Source: Alphaproteobacteria bacterium
Lineage (GTDB): Bacteria > Pseudomonadota > Alphaproteobacteria > Caulobacterales > Aquidulcibacteraceae
Direction: 5' to 3'
NCBI GenBank assembly: GCA_027485915.1
Contig: JAIXQA010000017.1
Location: 1 to 37,627 of the forward strand
DNA length: 37,627 nucleotides
The notes beneath the pieces are model-generated. The model saw only the letters and a list, made by a program, of their open reading frames with translations, searched no databases and was not told the origin of the DNA. The translations under genes and the position numbers were made by a program. This document shows positions 15,743 to 22,993 of the stretch, one piece after another (within the stretch, counting starts at the first letter, position 1; every line of letters starts with the position of its first letter).

Positions 15743-16228
15743 ATGAAACATATCGCATACCTAGCAGCCCTCACGTCCGTGGTCGCCCTTGCAGCGGCAC
15801 CTGCTCAAGCTCGCGAAGGCAAAATGAAATGCGCTGCCGCGACCCCCGCGCAAGTCGAAGGACTGTTTGCGCAGTTTAATGCGGCTTGGGCGACGAAAGA
15901 CCCAGCAAAAGTGACGCCATTGTTCGCGAAGGACGCCGTCTTGTTGGCAACCGTGTCCAACACCCCGCGCACCACGCCAGAAGCCATTAATGATTATTTC
16001 GTTGGCTTCTTGAAGAACAGCCCAGTTGGCACGATCCAAACCAGCAGCGTGCAAGTTGGCTGCAATATTGCAACCCGTCTGGGCACTTGGGATGTGGCTT
16101 TGACCAACCCAGAAACCAAAGCGGTTTCAGTGGTTAAGGCACGTTATTCCTTCATCTACAAGATTGAAGATGGTGCGTGGAAAATCTACCACTTGCATTC
16201 GTCCATGATGCCAGAGCCAACCAAATAA
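15743..16228 (+). CDS. Secreted SnoaL/NTF2-like protein (SgcJ/CaMKII-AD type)
   Basis: This 161-aa protein has a signal peptide (MKHIAYLAALTSVVALAAAPAQA) and an NTF2-like cone-fold domain of the SgcJ/EcaC or CaMKII-association type. FAQFNAAWATKDPAKVTPLFAKDAVLLAT is the typical helix and strand start, and RYSFIYKIEDGAWKIYHLHSS is the typical final strand pair. Such proteins bind small ligands or form dimers; no activity can be named. Two cysteines are present in the mature part. ATG 15743 is chosen because GGAGG lies about 10 bases upstream and it gives a clean signal. It ends at the terminator 16256-16286. Confidence 0.85.
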   Translation: MKHIAYLAALTSVVALAAAPAQAREGKMKCAAATPAQVEGLFAQFNAAWATKDPAKVTPLFAKDAVLLATVSNTPRTTPEAINDYFVGFLKNSPVGTIQTSSVQVGCNIATRLGTWDVALTNPETKAVSVVKARYSFIYKIEDGAWKIYHLHSSMMPEPTK

Positions 16229-16255
16229 GCTTGGTCGCGTCAGCTCAACGCTCGG

Positions 16256-16286
16256 AGGCTGGAGCTTTAGGGCTCCAGCCTTTTTT
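16256..16286 (+). terminator. Intrinsic terminator of the NTF2-like gene
   Basis: A perfect 10-bp stem, AGGCTGGAGC (16256-16265) with GCTCCAGCCT (16272-16281), has a 6-base loop and runs into six Ts (16281-16286). It abuts the stop of the convergent yceI gene at 16291. There is no T-tract on the minus strand. Confidence 0.92.
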
Positions 16287-16290
16287 GTGG

Positions 16291-16899
16291 CTATTTCCGA
16301 ATGGCACGGACCGTGACATTGACGACGGTTTCCCGCGCCACCCATTCGGCGCTTGCGTCGGACTCAAGGCCGAGTTTCAAGGCCATACGGTCAAGTTTCA
16401 CTTGGCCAGACATGGTTGCGACATTGCCAGAGATTGCGACGGTAAAGGGCAGGGGTACCCGGTAATTCATACCTTTGACCGTCAAAACACCCTCGGCGAC
16501 ATAACGGCCTTGCCCAAGAGATCGGATTGATTGGGTCACATAGCGGGCGGTTGGGAATTTACGCGCATCAAACCAATCCGATGAGGCCAGATTGTCGTCA
16601 GGCTCTTTGACACCCGTCAACGCACTACCGGTCATGATTGTGATCACCGCTTGGCTACCAGCCAGATTATTGGGGTCAAACTTAATGTCACCTGACCATT
16701 GGCGAAACGTGCCATTGACGGCATTGCCTGCCCATTTTGTGGAAAAGGCAATTCGGCTTTGGCGCGCATCAATCGTCCAACCCGTTGCTGCAGCGGCTTT
16801 ACTGGCAGGTGCCTTCTTGGCGGGCTGTGCATCGGCGAAGTTTAAGGGCGCAGTTAGGGCTGCGAGCGCCAGACTGGCGACCGAGAGGACCTTTAACAT
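16291..16899 (-). CDS. YceI family periplasmic protein (second copy)
   Basis: This 202-aa protein has a signal peptide (MLKVLSVASLALAALTAPLNFADA) and a YceI lipocalin-like domain: GWTIDARQSRIAFSTKW, FDPNNLAGSQAVITIMT, the DWFDARKFPTARYVTQSI segment typical of the family, and VKGMNYRVPLPFTV. YceI proteins bind polyprenyl or isoprenoid quinone-like lipids in the periplasm. It has an Ala/Lys-rich linker after the signal peptide. AGGAAAC precedes the start. It is the last gene of a YceI-cytochrome b561-YceI operon, 17 bases after the cytochrome stop, and its sequence is quite diverged from the first copy. Confidence 0.92.
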   Translation of the reverse strand: MLKVLSVASLALAALTAPLNFADAQPAKKAPASKAAAATGWTIDARQSRIAFSTKWAGNAVNGTFRQWSGDIKFDPNNLAGSQAVITIMTGSALTGVKEPDDNLASSDWFDARKFPTARYVTQSIRSLGQGRYVAEGVLTVKGMNYRVPLPFTVAISGNVATMSGQVKLDRMALKLGLESDASAEWVARETVVNVTVRAIRK

Positions 16900-16916
16900 G
16901 AGTGTGTTTCCTTAAC

Positions 16917-17501
16917 TTACTTAGGCCGCATGAAGGGGAGCATACGAGCCATCACATCATCTTCATTGACGAACATATGTTTCAAAGCAGCGCCCACATG
17001 AATGACGAACAAGACAATAACGCCCCAAGCGGCCGCGCTATGACCAGCTTTGGCCATTTCGTTCAACTCTTTGCGGAATGGCAAGTCAGCCAGTGGCAGA
17101 CGTGGCCATTCAAACAAGCCCCACCAATGGGTCGCGATATTATAGGGCGAGGTGGAGATGATCACCCACCCACCCAGAGGAATGCCAATCATGAGAGCAT
17201 AGAGCGCGATATGGGTGAACTTGGCAGCTGCCACTTCCCACCCCTTCATACCTTCCGGCAGAGGGGGCGGGGGATTGGCGAGCCGCCAGAACAAACGAAA
17301 CAATGAGAGCAAGAGAATGGTCAGACCAGCACTTTTATGCACTTGAAAGGCCTCGAACTTTTCAGGTCCTTTGAGGTCTTCCATCGCCCAGCCGCCCAGA
17401 ATTTGCACAAGGATTGCTGCCGCAATCACCCAATGCAATAGGATCGCGACTGTTGTGTAGGATTGGCTTTCTTTAGCCCCTGACCAAGTCTCGCCCGTCA
17501 T
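16917..17501 (-). CDS. Cytochrome b561 family membrane protein
   Basis: This 194-aa protein has about four membrane helices and the di-heme b561 pattern. Candidate heme histidines are HWVIAAAI in helix 1, QVHKSAGL in helix 2, and FTHIALYALM and VIHVGAALKH in the later helices. It would move electrons between membrane quinols and a periplasmic or soluble partner. In Escherichia coli a related gene (yceJ) neighbours yceI, and here the gene is flanked by two YceI proteins on the same strand. AAGGAC lies upstream of the start and overlaps the end of the preceding gene, only 3 bases separating stop from start. Confidence 0.92.
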   Translation of the reverse strand: MTGETWSGAKESQSYTTVAILLHWVIAAAILVQILGGWAMEDLKGPEKFEAFQVHKSAGLTILLLSLFRLFWRLANPPPPLPEGMKGWEVAAAKFTHIALYALMIGIPLGGWVIISTSPYNIATHWWGLFEWPRLPLADLPFRKELNEMAKAGHSAAAWGVIVLFVIHVGAALKHMFVNEDDVMARMLPFMRPK

Positions 17502-17504
17502 GTT

Positions 17505-18143
17505 TTAGTCCTTTTTCAAAAACTCAGCTTCGATGATCAGATCTACTTGATCACCAATTCCGAAATTAATCCAGTTGTTCATGCCCCATTCGGAGCGTTT
17601 AATCGAACCGGTTGCCGAGAAGCCGACATTTTGAACGCCGCGGAATGGGCTTTTGCGACCGGTATTATAAGACACATTCAACGTCACCGGCTTGGTGACG
17701 CCAGCAACTGTCAAATCGCCGGTCATCGTGCCTGTGGTTGCCGATGTGGCGGTCAATTTGGTCGACTTAAACGTGATGGTGGGGTTGGCCTCCGCCTTGA
17801 AGACTTGCTTGGCGATTTCAGCGTCAAACTTGGGCAGGCCAGTGTTTACCGAGGTTGCGTCAATCGTGATGTCGGCACTCGATGCAGTTGGGTTTTGTGG
17901 GTTGAAATTGATCGTACCCGAGATTTTGTCAAAGCGCGCCGTGTAGGTCGACAGGCCACTGTGATCAAGGCGCCAGTGGACCGAGGTATGGGTTGGTTCA
18001 ACTTCGTAAATGCCAGCCGGCTGGGCAGCCAGATTAGCCGCCTTCGCGACGTCTGCTGTAGGGGTGGCTGCCGTTGCTGTCATGGCGGCAAAGGCGATCA
18101 AGGTTGCGGGGGCAGCAAGAGCGAGAATGAATGTGCGACGCAT
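17505..18143 (-). CDS. YceI family periplasmic protein (first copy)
   Basis: This 212-aa protein begins with an export signal (MRRTFILALAAPATLIAFAAMTATA), followed by an Ala-rich linker. The YceI domain shows GIYEVEPTHTSVHWRLDHSG, FDKISGTINFNPQNP, and LTVAGVTKPVTLNVSY, and ends with RSEWGMNNWINFGIGDQVDL. This is closer to the canonical YceI sequence than the other copy. It is the first gene of the operon, with the b561 cytochrome 3 bases downstream. The 188-base gap to the divergent acyl-CoA dehydrogenase should carry both promoters, but no clear boxes were found. Confidence 0.93.
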   Translation of the reverse strand: MRRTFILALAAPATLIAFAAMTATAATPTADVAKAANLAAQPAGIYEVEPTHTSVHWRLDHSGLSTYTARFDKISGTINFNPQNPTASSADITIDATSVNTGLPKFDAEIAKQVFKAEANPTITFKSTKLTATSATTGTMTGDLTVAGVTKPVTLNVSYNTGRKSPFRGVQNVGFSATGSIKRSEWGMNNWINFGIGDQVDLIIEAEFLKKD

Positions 18144-18331
18144 GTCAAATGTCCTTTTAGCTGATTGTCTTGGTCAGCTTGCATCATGGCAAACCGTCTG
18201 ACACTGCGTTAGATAGACCGTATTGGCAGGCTTGCCGAGTAGCAAAACCCAAAATATCTGAAACAGTCCGTTGCTTGGATTGATGAAGTTCGTCACCTTG
18301 TCATAAACAACTGCCTCTGGGAAAAAGTTCC

Positions 18332-20137
18332 ATGACCTATGCTGCACCCGTCCGCGATATCCGCTTTTCTTTGGAAGAGATTGCAGGGCTTTCTGCCTTA
18401 CGCGAACAAGGGATGTTTGTGGAGGCGAGCTCGGATCTGGTGGAGCAAATCTTGGTGGAAGCAGGCAAGCTCGCCAGCGATGTTCTGGCCCCACTCAACG
18501 CACCAGGTGATCGCGCTGGCACCCAGCTTCAGGACGATGGCACCGTGGTTTCGCCCGACGGCTTTAGAGAAGCCTATCAGCAATTTGTCGAAGGCGCGTG
18601 GCTATCGGTGCCATTCGACCCAGCCATTGGCGGCATGGGCCTGCCCAAAGGCGTCGCTTTGGCGGTGCATGAAATGGTTCATGCCGCGAATATGAGTTTT
18701 GGCCTTTGCCCCATGTTGACCTTGGGCGCGGTTGAAGCCCTTTCCGCCCACGGCACCGCCGAACAACAGGCGCTTTATCTGCCCAAGCTGGTTACTGGCC
18801 AATGGTCGGGCACCATGAATTTGACTGAACCTCAGGCGGGTTCAGATGTAGGGGCCCTGACCAGCCGCGCGGTACCGCAAGAAGATGGTACCTATAAGAT
18901 TTTTGGCCAAAAGATTTATATCACGTGGGGCGAACATGAGATGGCCGAGAACATCGTTCATCTCGTATTGGCCCGTTTGCCCGACGCGCCAGCTGGCGTG
19001 AAAGGCATTTCGCTCTTCCTCGTGCCGAAATATATTCCTGACGCGGACGGCAACCCCGGTGTACACAATGATGTGCGTTGTATTGGCCTAGAGCATAAGA
19101 TGGGCATCCATGCCTCCCCCACGTGCACGATGTCTTATGGCGATGACGGTGGGGCGATTGGTTGGATCATTGGTGAGCCCAATAAAGGCTTGAGCTATAT
19201 GTTCACTATGATGAATTCCGCCCGCCTAAACGTCGGTCTACAAGGCGTCGCGGTCGCTGATGCTGCGTTTCAAAAAGCCTATGAATATGCAATGGACCGC
19301 AAACAGGGGCGCGCCGAAGGCTGGACGGAAGCTGGTCCAAGCCCAATTTTTCACCATGCCGATGTGCGTCGTATGTTGATGACGATGAAGGCCAAGGTCT
19401 CGGCTGCCCGCTCGATTTGTCACATGACGGCGTTGGCGTCAGATGTCTCCGAACGGGCAGCCACACCGGAAGCTCGCAAAATTGCCAAAGCGCGCGAAGA
19501 ATTATTGACGCCAATTGCCAAAGGCTGGTCGACCGATATGGGCGTTGAGGTCGCGTCTTTAGGGGTGCAAATCCATGGCGGCATGGGCTTTGTGGAAGAA
19601 GGCGGTGCGGCGCAATTTTATCGCGATGCCCGGATCGCGGCGATCTATGAGGGCACCAATGGCATCCAAGCCATTGATTTGGTAAGCCGCAAGCTGACGA
19701 TGGATGGCGGCGCCCCCGTTGCTGCCTTGATCGAAGAGATGCGCGCGACAGCTCTTGCCTGCGAGCAGGCTGGTAATGAGCAGGTCAAATGGATTGGCAA
19801 GCGGCTCAGCGAAGCCGTCGATATCTTCTCTGATGCCGCCAATTGGCTGATCCGTGCCCAATCCGGCAATGCCAAGCGCGATGCTTTGGCCGGGGCAACG
19901 CCCTTCTTGAAGCTCGCCGGCGACGTGACCGGTGGTTGGACCCTCGCCAAAGGCGCTTTGGCAGCACTAACCCATCTCAAAGCTAAGTCCGGTGATGCCG
20001 CTTATATGACCGCACGGATTTCGCTGGCCGGCTTTTTTGCCGAAAATGTGCTGGCGCAAGTGCCGGGCCTCTTGGCCTCGGTCACAGCGGGTTCTGATGT
20101 GTTGTTTGAGCCTGAGATGGATGCTTTGGCAGGCTAA
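18332..20137 (+). CDS. Acyl-CoA dehydrogenase, DmdC-like long form
   Basis: This 601-aa FAD enzyme oxidises acyl-CoA to the 2,3-enoyl-CoA, passing electrons to ETF. It has the usual N-terminal, middle and C-terminal domains (MNLTEPQAGSDVGAL, GQKIYITWGEH, GIHASPTCTMSYG, ALGVQIHGGMGFVEE-type motifs) and the likely catalytic base Glu440 in AIYEGTNGIQA. An added C-terminal region after about residue 450 marks the long type that includes 3-methylmercaptopropionyl-CoA dehydrogenase (DmdC) and fatty-acid enzymes; the substrate cannot be told apart here. GGGA lies upstream of ATG 18332. The convergent cheR ends only 13 bases beyond its stop, with no terminator between them. Confidence 0.93.
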   Translation: MTYAAPVRDIRFSLEEIAGLSALREQGMFVEASSDLVEQILVEAGKLASDVLAPLNAPGDRAGTQLQDDGTVVSPDGFREAYQQFVEGAWLSVPFDPAIGGMGLPKGVALAVHEMVHAANMSFGLCPMLTLGAVEALSAHGTAEQQALYLPKLVTGQWSGTMNLTEPQAGSDVGALTSRAVPQEDGTYKIFGQKIYITWGEHEMAENIVHLVLARLPDAPAGVKGISLFLVPKYIPDADGNPGVHNDVRCIGLEHKMGIHASPTCTMSYGDDGGAIGWIIGEPNKGLSYMFTMMNSARLNVGLQGVAVADAAFQKAYEYAMDRKQGRAEGWTEAGPSPIFHHADVRRMLMTMKAKVSAARSICHMTALASDVSERAATPEARKIAKAREELLTPIAKGWSTDMGVEVASLGVQIHGGMGFVEEGGAAQFYRDARIAAIYEGTNGIQAIDLVSRKLTMDGGAPVAALIEEMRATALACEQAGNEQVKWIGKRLSEAVDIFSDAANWLIRAQSGNAKRDALAGATPFLKLAGDVTGGWTLAKGALAALTHLKAKSGDAAYMTARISLAGFFAENVLAQVPGLLASVTAGSDVLFEPEMDALAG

Positions 20138-20150
20138 GCAGGCGGGCAGA

Positions 20151-20987
20151 TTAGGCCGCAGCCTTTGCAGCAAGCTTGGTCGGGTCTTGGACATAAAGAC
20201 CGCGGCTACCAGCCACAGGCTTGAAGCTATCGGTGACGCCAAGGACGGTTTCCGCAGCACCCAAGAGAAGATAGCCAGGGCCCTCAACTTGCTGGGCCAT
20301 ACGCTCCAACACCATCTTTTTCGTTGGAACGTCGAAGTAAATCAGGACGTTGCGGCAGAAAATGACGTCGAACTTGCCTAAAGCACGGAAGTCGTCCAGC
20401 AGGTTCATGGTGCGATAGCGGATATTGGCTTTCAGACGGTCGTCAATCTTCCACGCATCGCCTTCTTTTTTGAAATGTTTCAAAAGCATTTGCACAGGCA
20501 AACCGCGCTGAACCTCAAACTGGGTATAGATTCCGGCTTTGGCTTTTTCCAAGCAGCGCTCTGAAATATCGGTTCCCAAAATCTCGAGCTTACAGCCACC
20601 CATTTTAGGGCCCATGGCTTCGGCAATCATCGCCAAAGAATAGGGCTCTTGGCCAGTTGAAGCTGCTGCGCACCATACCTTGATCGTGCCACCGCGCTTA
20701 CGCGCTACCAGTTCTGGCAAAATTGACTGCTCGAAAATGTCGAACGGCGTCTTATCGCGGAAGAAAAAGGTTTCGTTGGTGGTCATGGCATCGACGACCG
20801 CGTCAATCAGCTTTGCATCGCGGCGAACGCGAATGGCACTAATCAGGTCATCGATGGATGCAAACCCGTCTTTGCGGGCAATCGGAGCAAGGCGGCTTTC
20901 AACCAGATAGGTCTTGTCGGCAGACAGAACCAAGCCAGAACGTTCCCGCACCATGGTCGAAACAAATTCAAAATCGGCGGGCTTCAT
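20151..20987 (-). CDS. cheR: Chemoreceptor methyltransferase CheR
   Basis: This 278-aa SAM-dependent methyltransferase adds methyl groups to glutamates on chemoreceptors. The N-terminal helical domain (FEFVSTMVRERSGLVL) is followed by the catalytic domain with TTNETFFFRD, the SAM loop VWCAAASTGQEPYSLAM, the acidic ILGTDIS, and FDVIFCRNVLIYFD. It lacks the VWREG-type extra domains. It is the last gene of the che operon, its start overlapping the cheB stop by 4 bases (20984-20987). No chemoreceptor gene lies in the window. The end nearly touches the convergent acyl-CoA dehydrogenase. Confidence 0.96.
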   Translation of the reverse strand: MKPADFEFVSTMVRERSGLVLSADKTYLVESRLAPIARKDGFASIDDLISAIRVRRDAKLIDAVVDAMTTNETFFFRDKTPFDIFEQSILPELVARKRGGTIKVWCAAASTGQEPYSLAMIAEAMGPKMGGCKLEILGTDISERCLEKAKAGIYTQFEVQRGLPVQMLLKHFKKEGDAWKIDDRLKANIRYRTMNLLDDFRALGKFDVIFCRNVLIYFDVPTKKMVLERMAQQVEGPGYLLLGAAETVLGVTDSFKPVAGSRGLYVQDPTKLAAKAAA

Positions 20988-22123
20988 ACACTTACTCCAC
21001 GCATAACATTCAAGATCGCAGGAGCAATCTGTTGAATTGGCTTACAGGCTGTGGCGAGGCCTGCACGGGCAACGGCACCAGGCATACCCCAGACAACGCT
21101 GGTTTCTTCGTCTTGGGCAATGAGCTGCGCACCTTTGGCAACCAGAGGCTTAGAACCTAAGAGCCCATCTTGACCCATACCGGTCAAAATGACGGCCAAA
21201 GCCTTCTCGCCATAGGTCTCCGCTGCTGAACGGAACATGGGGTCAACAGCTGGGCGGCAGAAGTTTTCTGGCGGGGCATCATTCAAGTGGATGCGCGTCA
21301 CGCTTAGGTTACGGCTGATGATCATGTGGCGATCACCAGGCGCGATATAAAAGACACCCGGCTGGGCCTGCAGGCCATCGCTCGCTTCAATCACCGTTGC
21401 TTTTGTCTGCTTGCTTAAATGATCAGCCAGAATTTTGGTGAACATGGGCGGCATGTGCTGGGTGATGAACACTGGCACATTCACTTTGCCAGCAAGACCC
21501 TCGATCACTTCCCGCAGGGCTTCTGGGCCGCCGGTAGAGGAGCCGATGAAGATGGCTTCTGGGATGACTTTTTGCGTAACAGCGCGCAGAGCTGGGCCGG
21601 CAGCTACGCTGGGGCGCGCAGCAGACGCCCCCTTGAACGCAGAATTATAAGTCGAGCTAAGTGCGGCTGCCGAAACGGCGCGCGCACCTAAAGAGCGGAC
21701 CTTAGCCAAGAGTTCGCGCTTGTAATCGGCCGCACCGGCCAATTGGCTGGCATCTGGCTTGGGGATATAGTCTGACGCACCAGCCGCTAAAGCCTTGATC
21801 GTGACTTCAGCACCGCGTTGGGTAAGCGTGGAGGCCATAATCACACGCGCATTTGGAGCGACTTTACGGATCGCTGGCAGCGCGGTCACGCCGTCCATGA
21901 CCGGCATTTCGATATCGAGAATGATTAGGTCCGGCTTATGCTTCTCAGCATGGTCAACACCGTCCTTACCATTAACGGCGGCACCAACCACTTCAATATC
22001 GGCTTCCCCAGACAGCCAGCGTGTCACGAGACCGCGAATAACCGCAGAATCGTCTACCACCAGCACGCGGATCTTCCGCGTCGGGGCTTGGCTATTTAGC
22101 GGTTGGGCGGGTGACAGGCTCAT
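20984..22123 (-). CDS. cheB: Chemotaxis methylesterase/response regulator CheB
   Basis: This 379-aa protein has an N-terminal receiver (VVDDSAVIR near residue 23, phosphoacceptor Asp70 in LIILDIEMPVMDG) and a C-terminal methylesterase. The esterase triad is visible as Ser196 in IGSSTGGPEAL, His in ITQHMPPMF and Asp in TGMGQDG. Between them lies an Ala/Ser-rich linker of about 60 residues. It demethylates or deamidates chemoreceptors when phosphorylated by CheA, opposing CheR. It overlaps cheY by 4 bases upstream and cheR by 4 bases downstream, so the genes are translationally coupled. Confidence 0.96.
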   Translation of the reverse strand: MSLSPAQPLNSQAPTRKIRVLVVDDSAVIRGLVTRWLSGEADIEVVGAAVNGKDGVDHAEKHKPDLIILDIEMPVMDGVTALPAIRKVAPNARVIMASTLTQRGAEVTIKALAAGASDYIPKPDASQLAGAADYKRELLAKVRSLGARAVSAAALSSTYNSAFKGASAARPSVAAGPALRAVTQKVIPEAIFIGSSTGGPEALREVIEGLAGKVNVPVFITQHMPPMFTKILADHLSKQTKATVIEASDGLQAQPGVFYIAPGDRHMIISRNLSVTRIHLNDAPPENFCRPAVDPMFRSAAETYGEKALAVILTGMGQDGLLGSKPLVAKGAQLIAQDEETSVVWGMPGAVARAGLATACKPIQQIAPAILNVMRGVSV

Positions 22124-22494
22124 ACTGGTGCGACCAAGCCAACTTCAGCAAATTTGGATTGCACAATTTCGCTGTCAAACGGCTTCATGATGTACTCATT
22201 TGCACCAGATTCAATAGCTTGCGCGATGGCTGTGATGTCGTTTTCGGTAGTACAGAATACCACAACCGGACGGTCGCCACCTGGGTCCGCACGCAAATGA
22301 CGCAGGAAGTCGATGCCATTCATCACCGGCATGTTCCAATCCAGAAGGATCGCATCTGGCATTGAACTGCGGCAGAAGGACAGAGCTTCTGACCCGTCGC
22401 CAGCTTCTTCGACACGGAACGACAAATCTTCCAAAATACGGCGCGCAACTTTGCGGATTACGCGGCTATCATCGACAACAAGGCAGGTCTTCAT
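22120..22494 (-). CDS. Response regulator, CheY type
   Basis: This 124-aa single-domain receiver has the full set of phosphotransfer residues: VVDDS (8-9 acidic pair), phosphoacceptor Asp52 in AILLDWNMPVMNG, Thr in VFCTTEND, and Lys in EYIMKPFD. It should receive phosphate from the adjacent CheA. ATG 22494 is chosen: AGGA lies 9 bases upstream and the receiver starts at once. A longer frame from 22542 would overlap cheW and adds 16 non-family residues. It sits between cheW and cheB and overlaps cheB by 4 bases. Whether its target is the flagellar switch or something else cannot be told. Confidence 0.93.
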   Translation of the reverse strand: MKTCLVVDDSRVIRKVARRILEDLSFRVEEAGDGSEALSFCRSSMPDAILLDWNMPVMNGIDFLRHLRADPGGDRPVVVFCTTENDITAIAQAIESGANEYIMKPFDSEIVQSKFAEVGLVAPV

Positions 22495-22510
22495 GATCTT
22501 ATATCCTGTT

Positions 22511-22993
22511 TCAGGCAGTGGCGACGCAGAGGAGTTGGTCAATATTCAATGTCATCAAAAGGCGGCCCTCCAGACGATAAACGCCTTGGCTGACATCCTT
22601 CCAACTTGGGTTCAAATTCACGGGGTTCGGCTCAAAGTCTGAGTCCGATAGGCGCAAGACTTCACCCACAGAATCCACAAGAATGCCGTAAGCTTCGCCT
22701 TGATACTCAACGCCCACAGCCATCATGCCCGCATATCCTTGCGGACGGCCAGGCAGGCCCAAGCGACAGCGGGCGTCAATCGCGGTGACGATGCGCCCGC
22801 GTAGGTTCAAGACCCCTGCAATTTCAGGCCGGGCACCGGGTACCGGTGTTAAGCCTTTGAGCGAGAACACATCTTGGATGGCGATCACTTCAACGCCGAA
22901 CAATTGGTCGGCGACGTGAACCGTCACAAACTCTTTTGTTCCAGCCTTGGCTAAAGCCAATTCGCTTTCTTGGCGCGATGCAAGGGCGTTCAT
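22511..22993 (-). CDS. cheW: Chemosensory scaffold protein CheW
   Basis: This 160-aa CheW domain protein couples receptors to CheA in the array. The two SH3-like subdomains are visible: EFVTVHVADQLFGVEVIAIQ with PVPGARPEIAGVLNLRGRIV (the NLRG receptor-binding segment), and YGILVDSVGEVLRLSDSDFE. Its first 20 residues are a charged extension. The start overlaps the cheA stop by 4 bases (22990-22993), so it is coupled to cheA. It lies 16 bases ahead of the cheY start. Confidence 0.95.
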   Translation of the reverse strand: MNALASRQESELALAKAGTKEFVTVHVADQLFGVEVIAIQDVFSLKGLTPVPGARPEIAGVLNLRGRIVTAIDARCRLGLPGRPQGYAGMMAVGVEYQGEAYGILVDSVGEVLRLSDSDFEPNPVNLNPSWKDVSQGVYRLEGRLLMTLNIDQLLCVATA

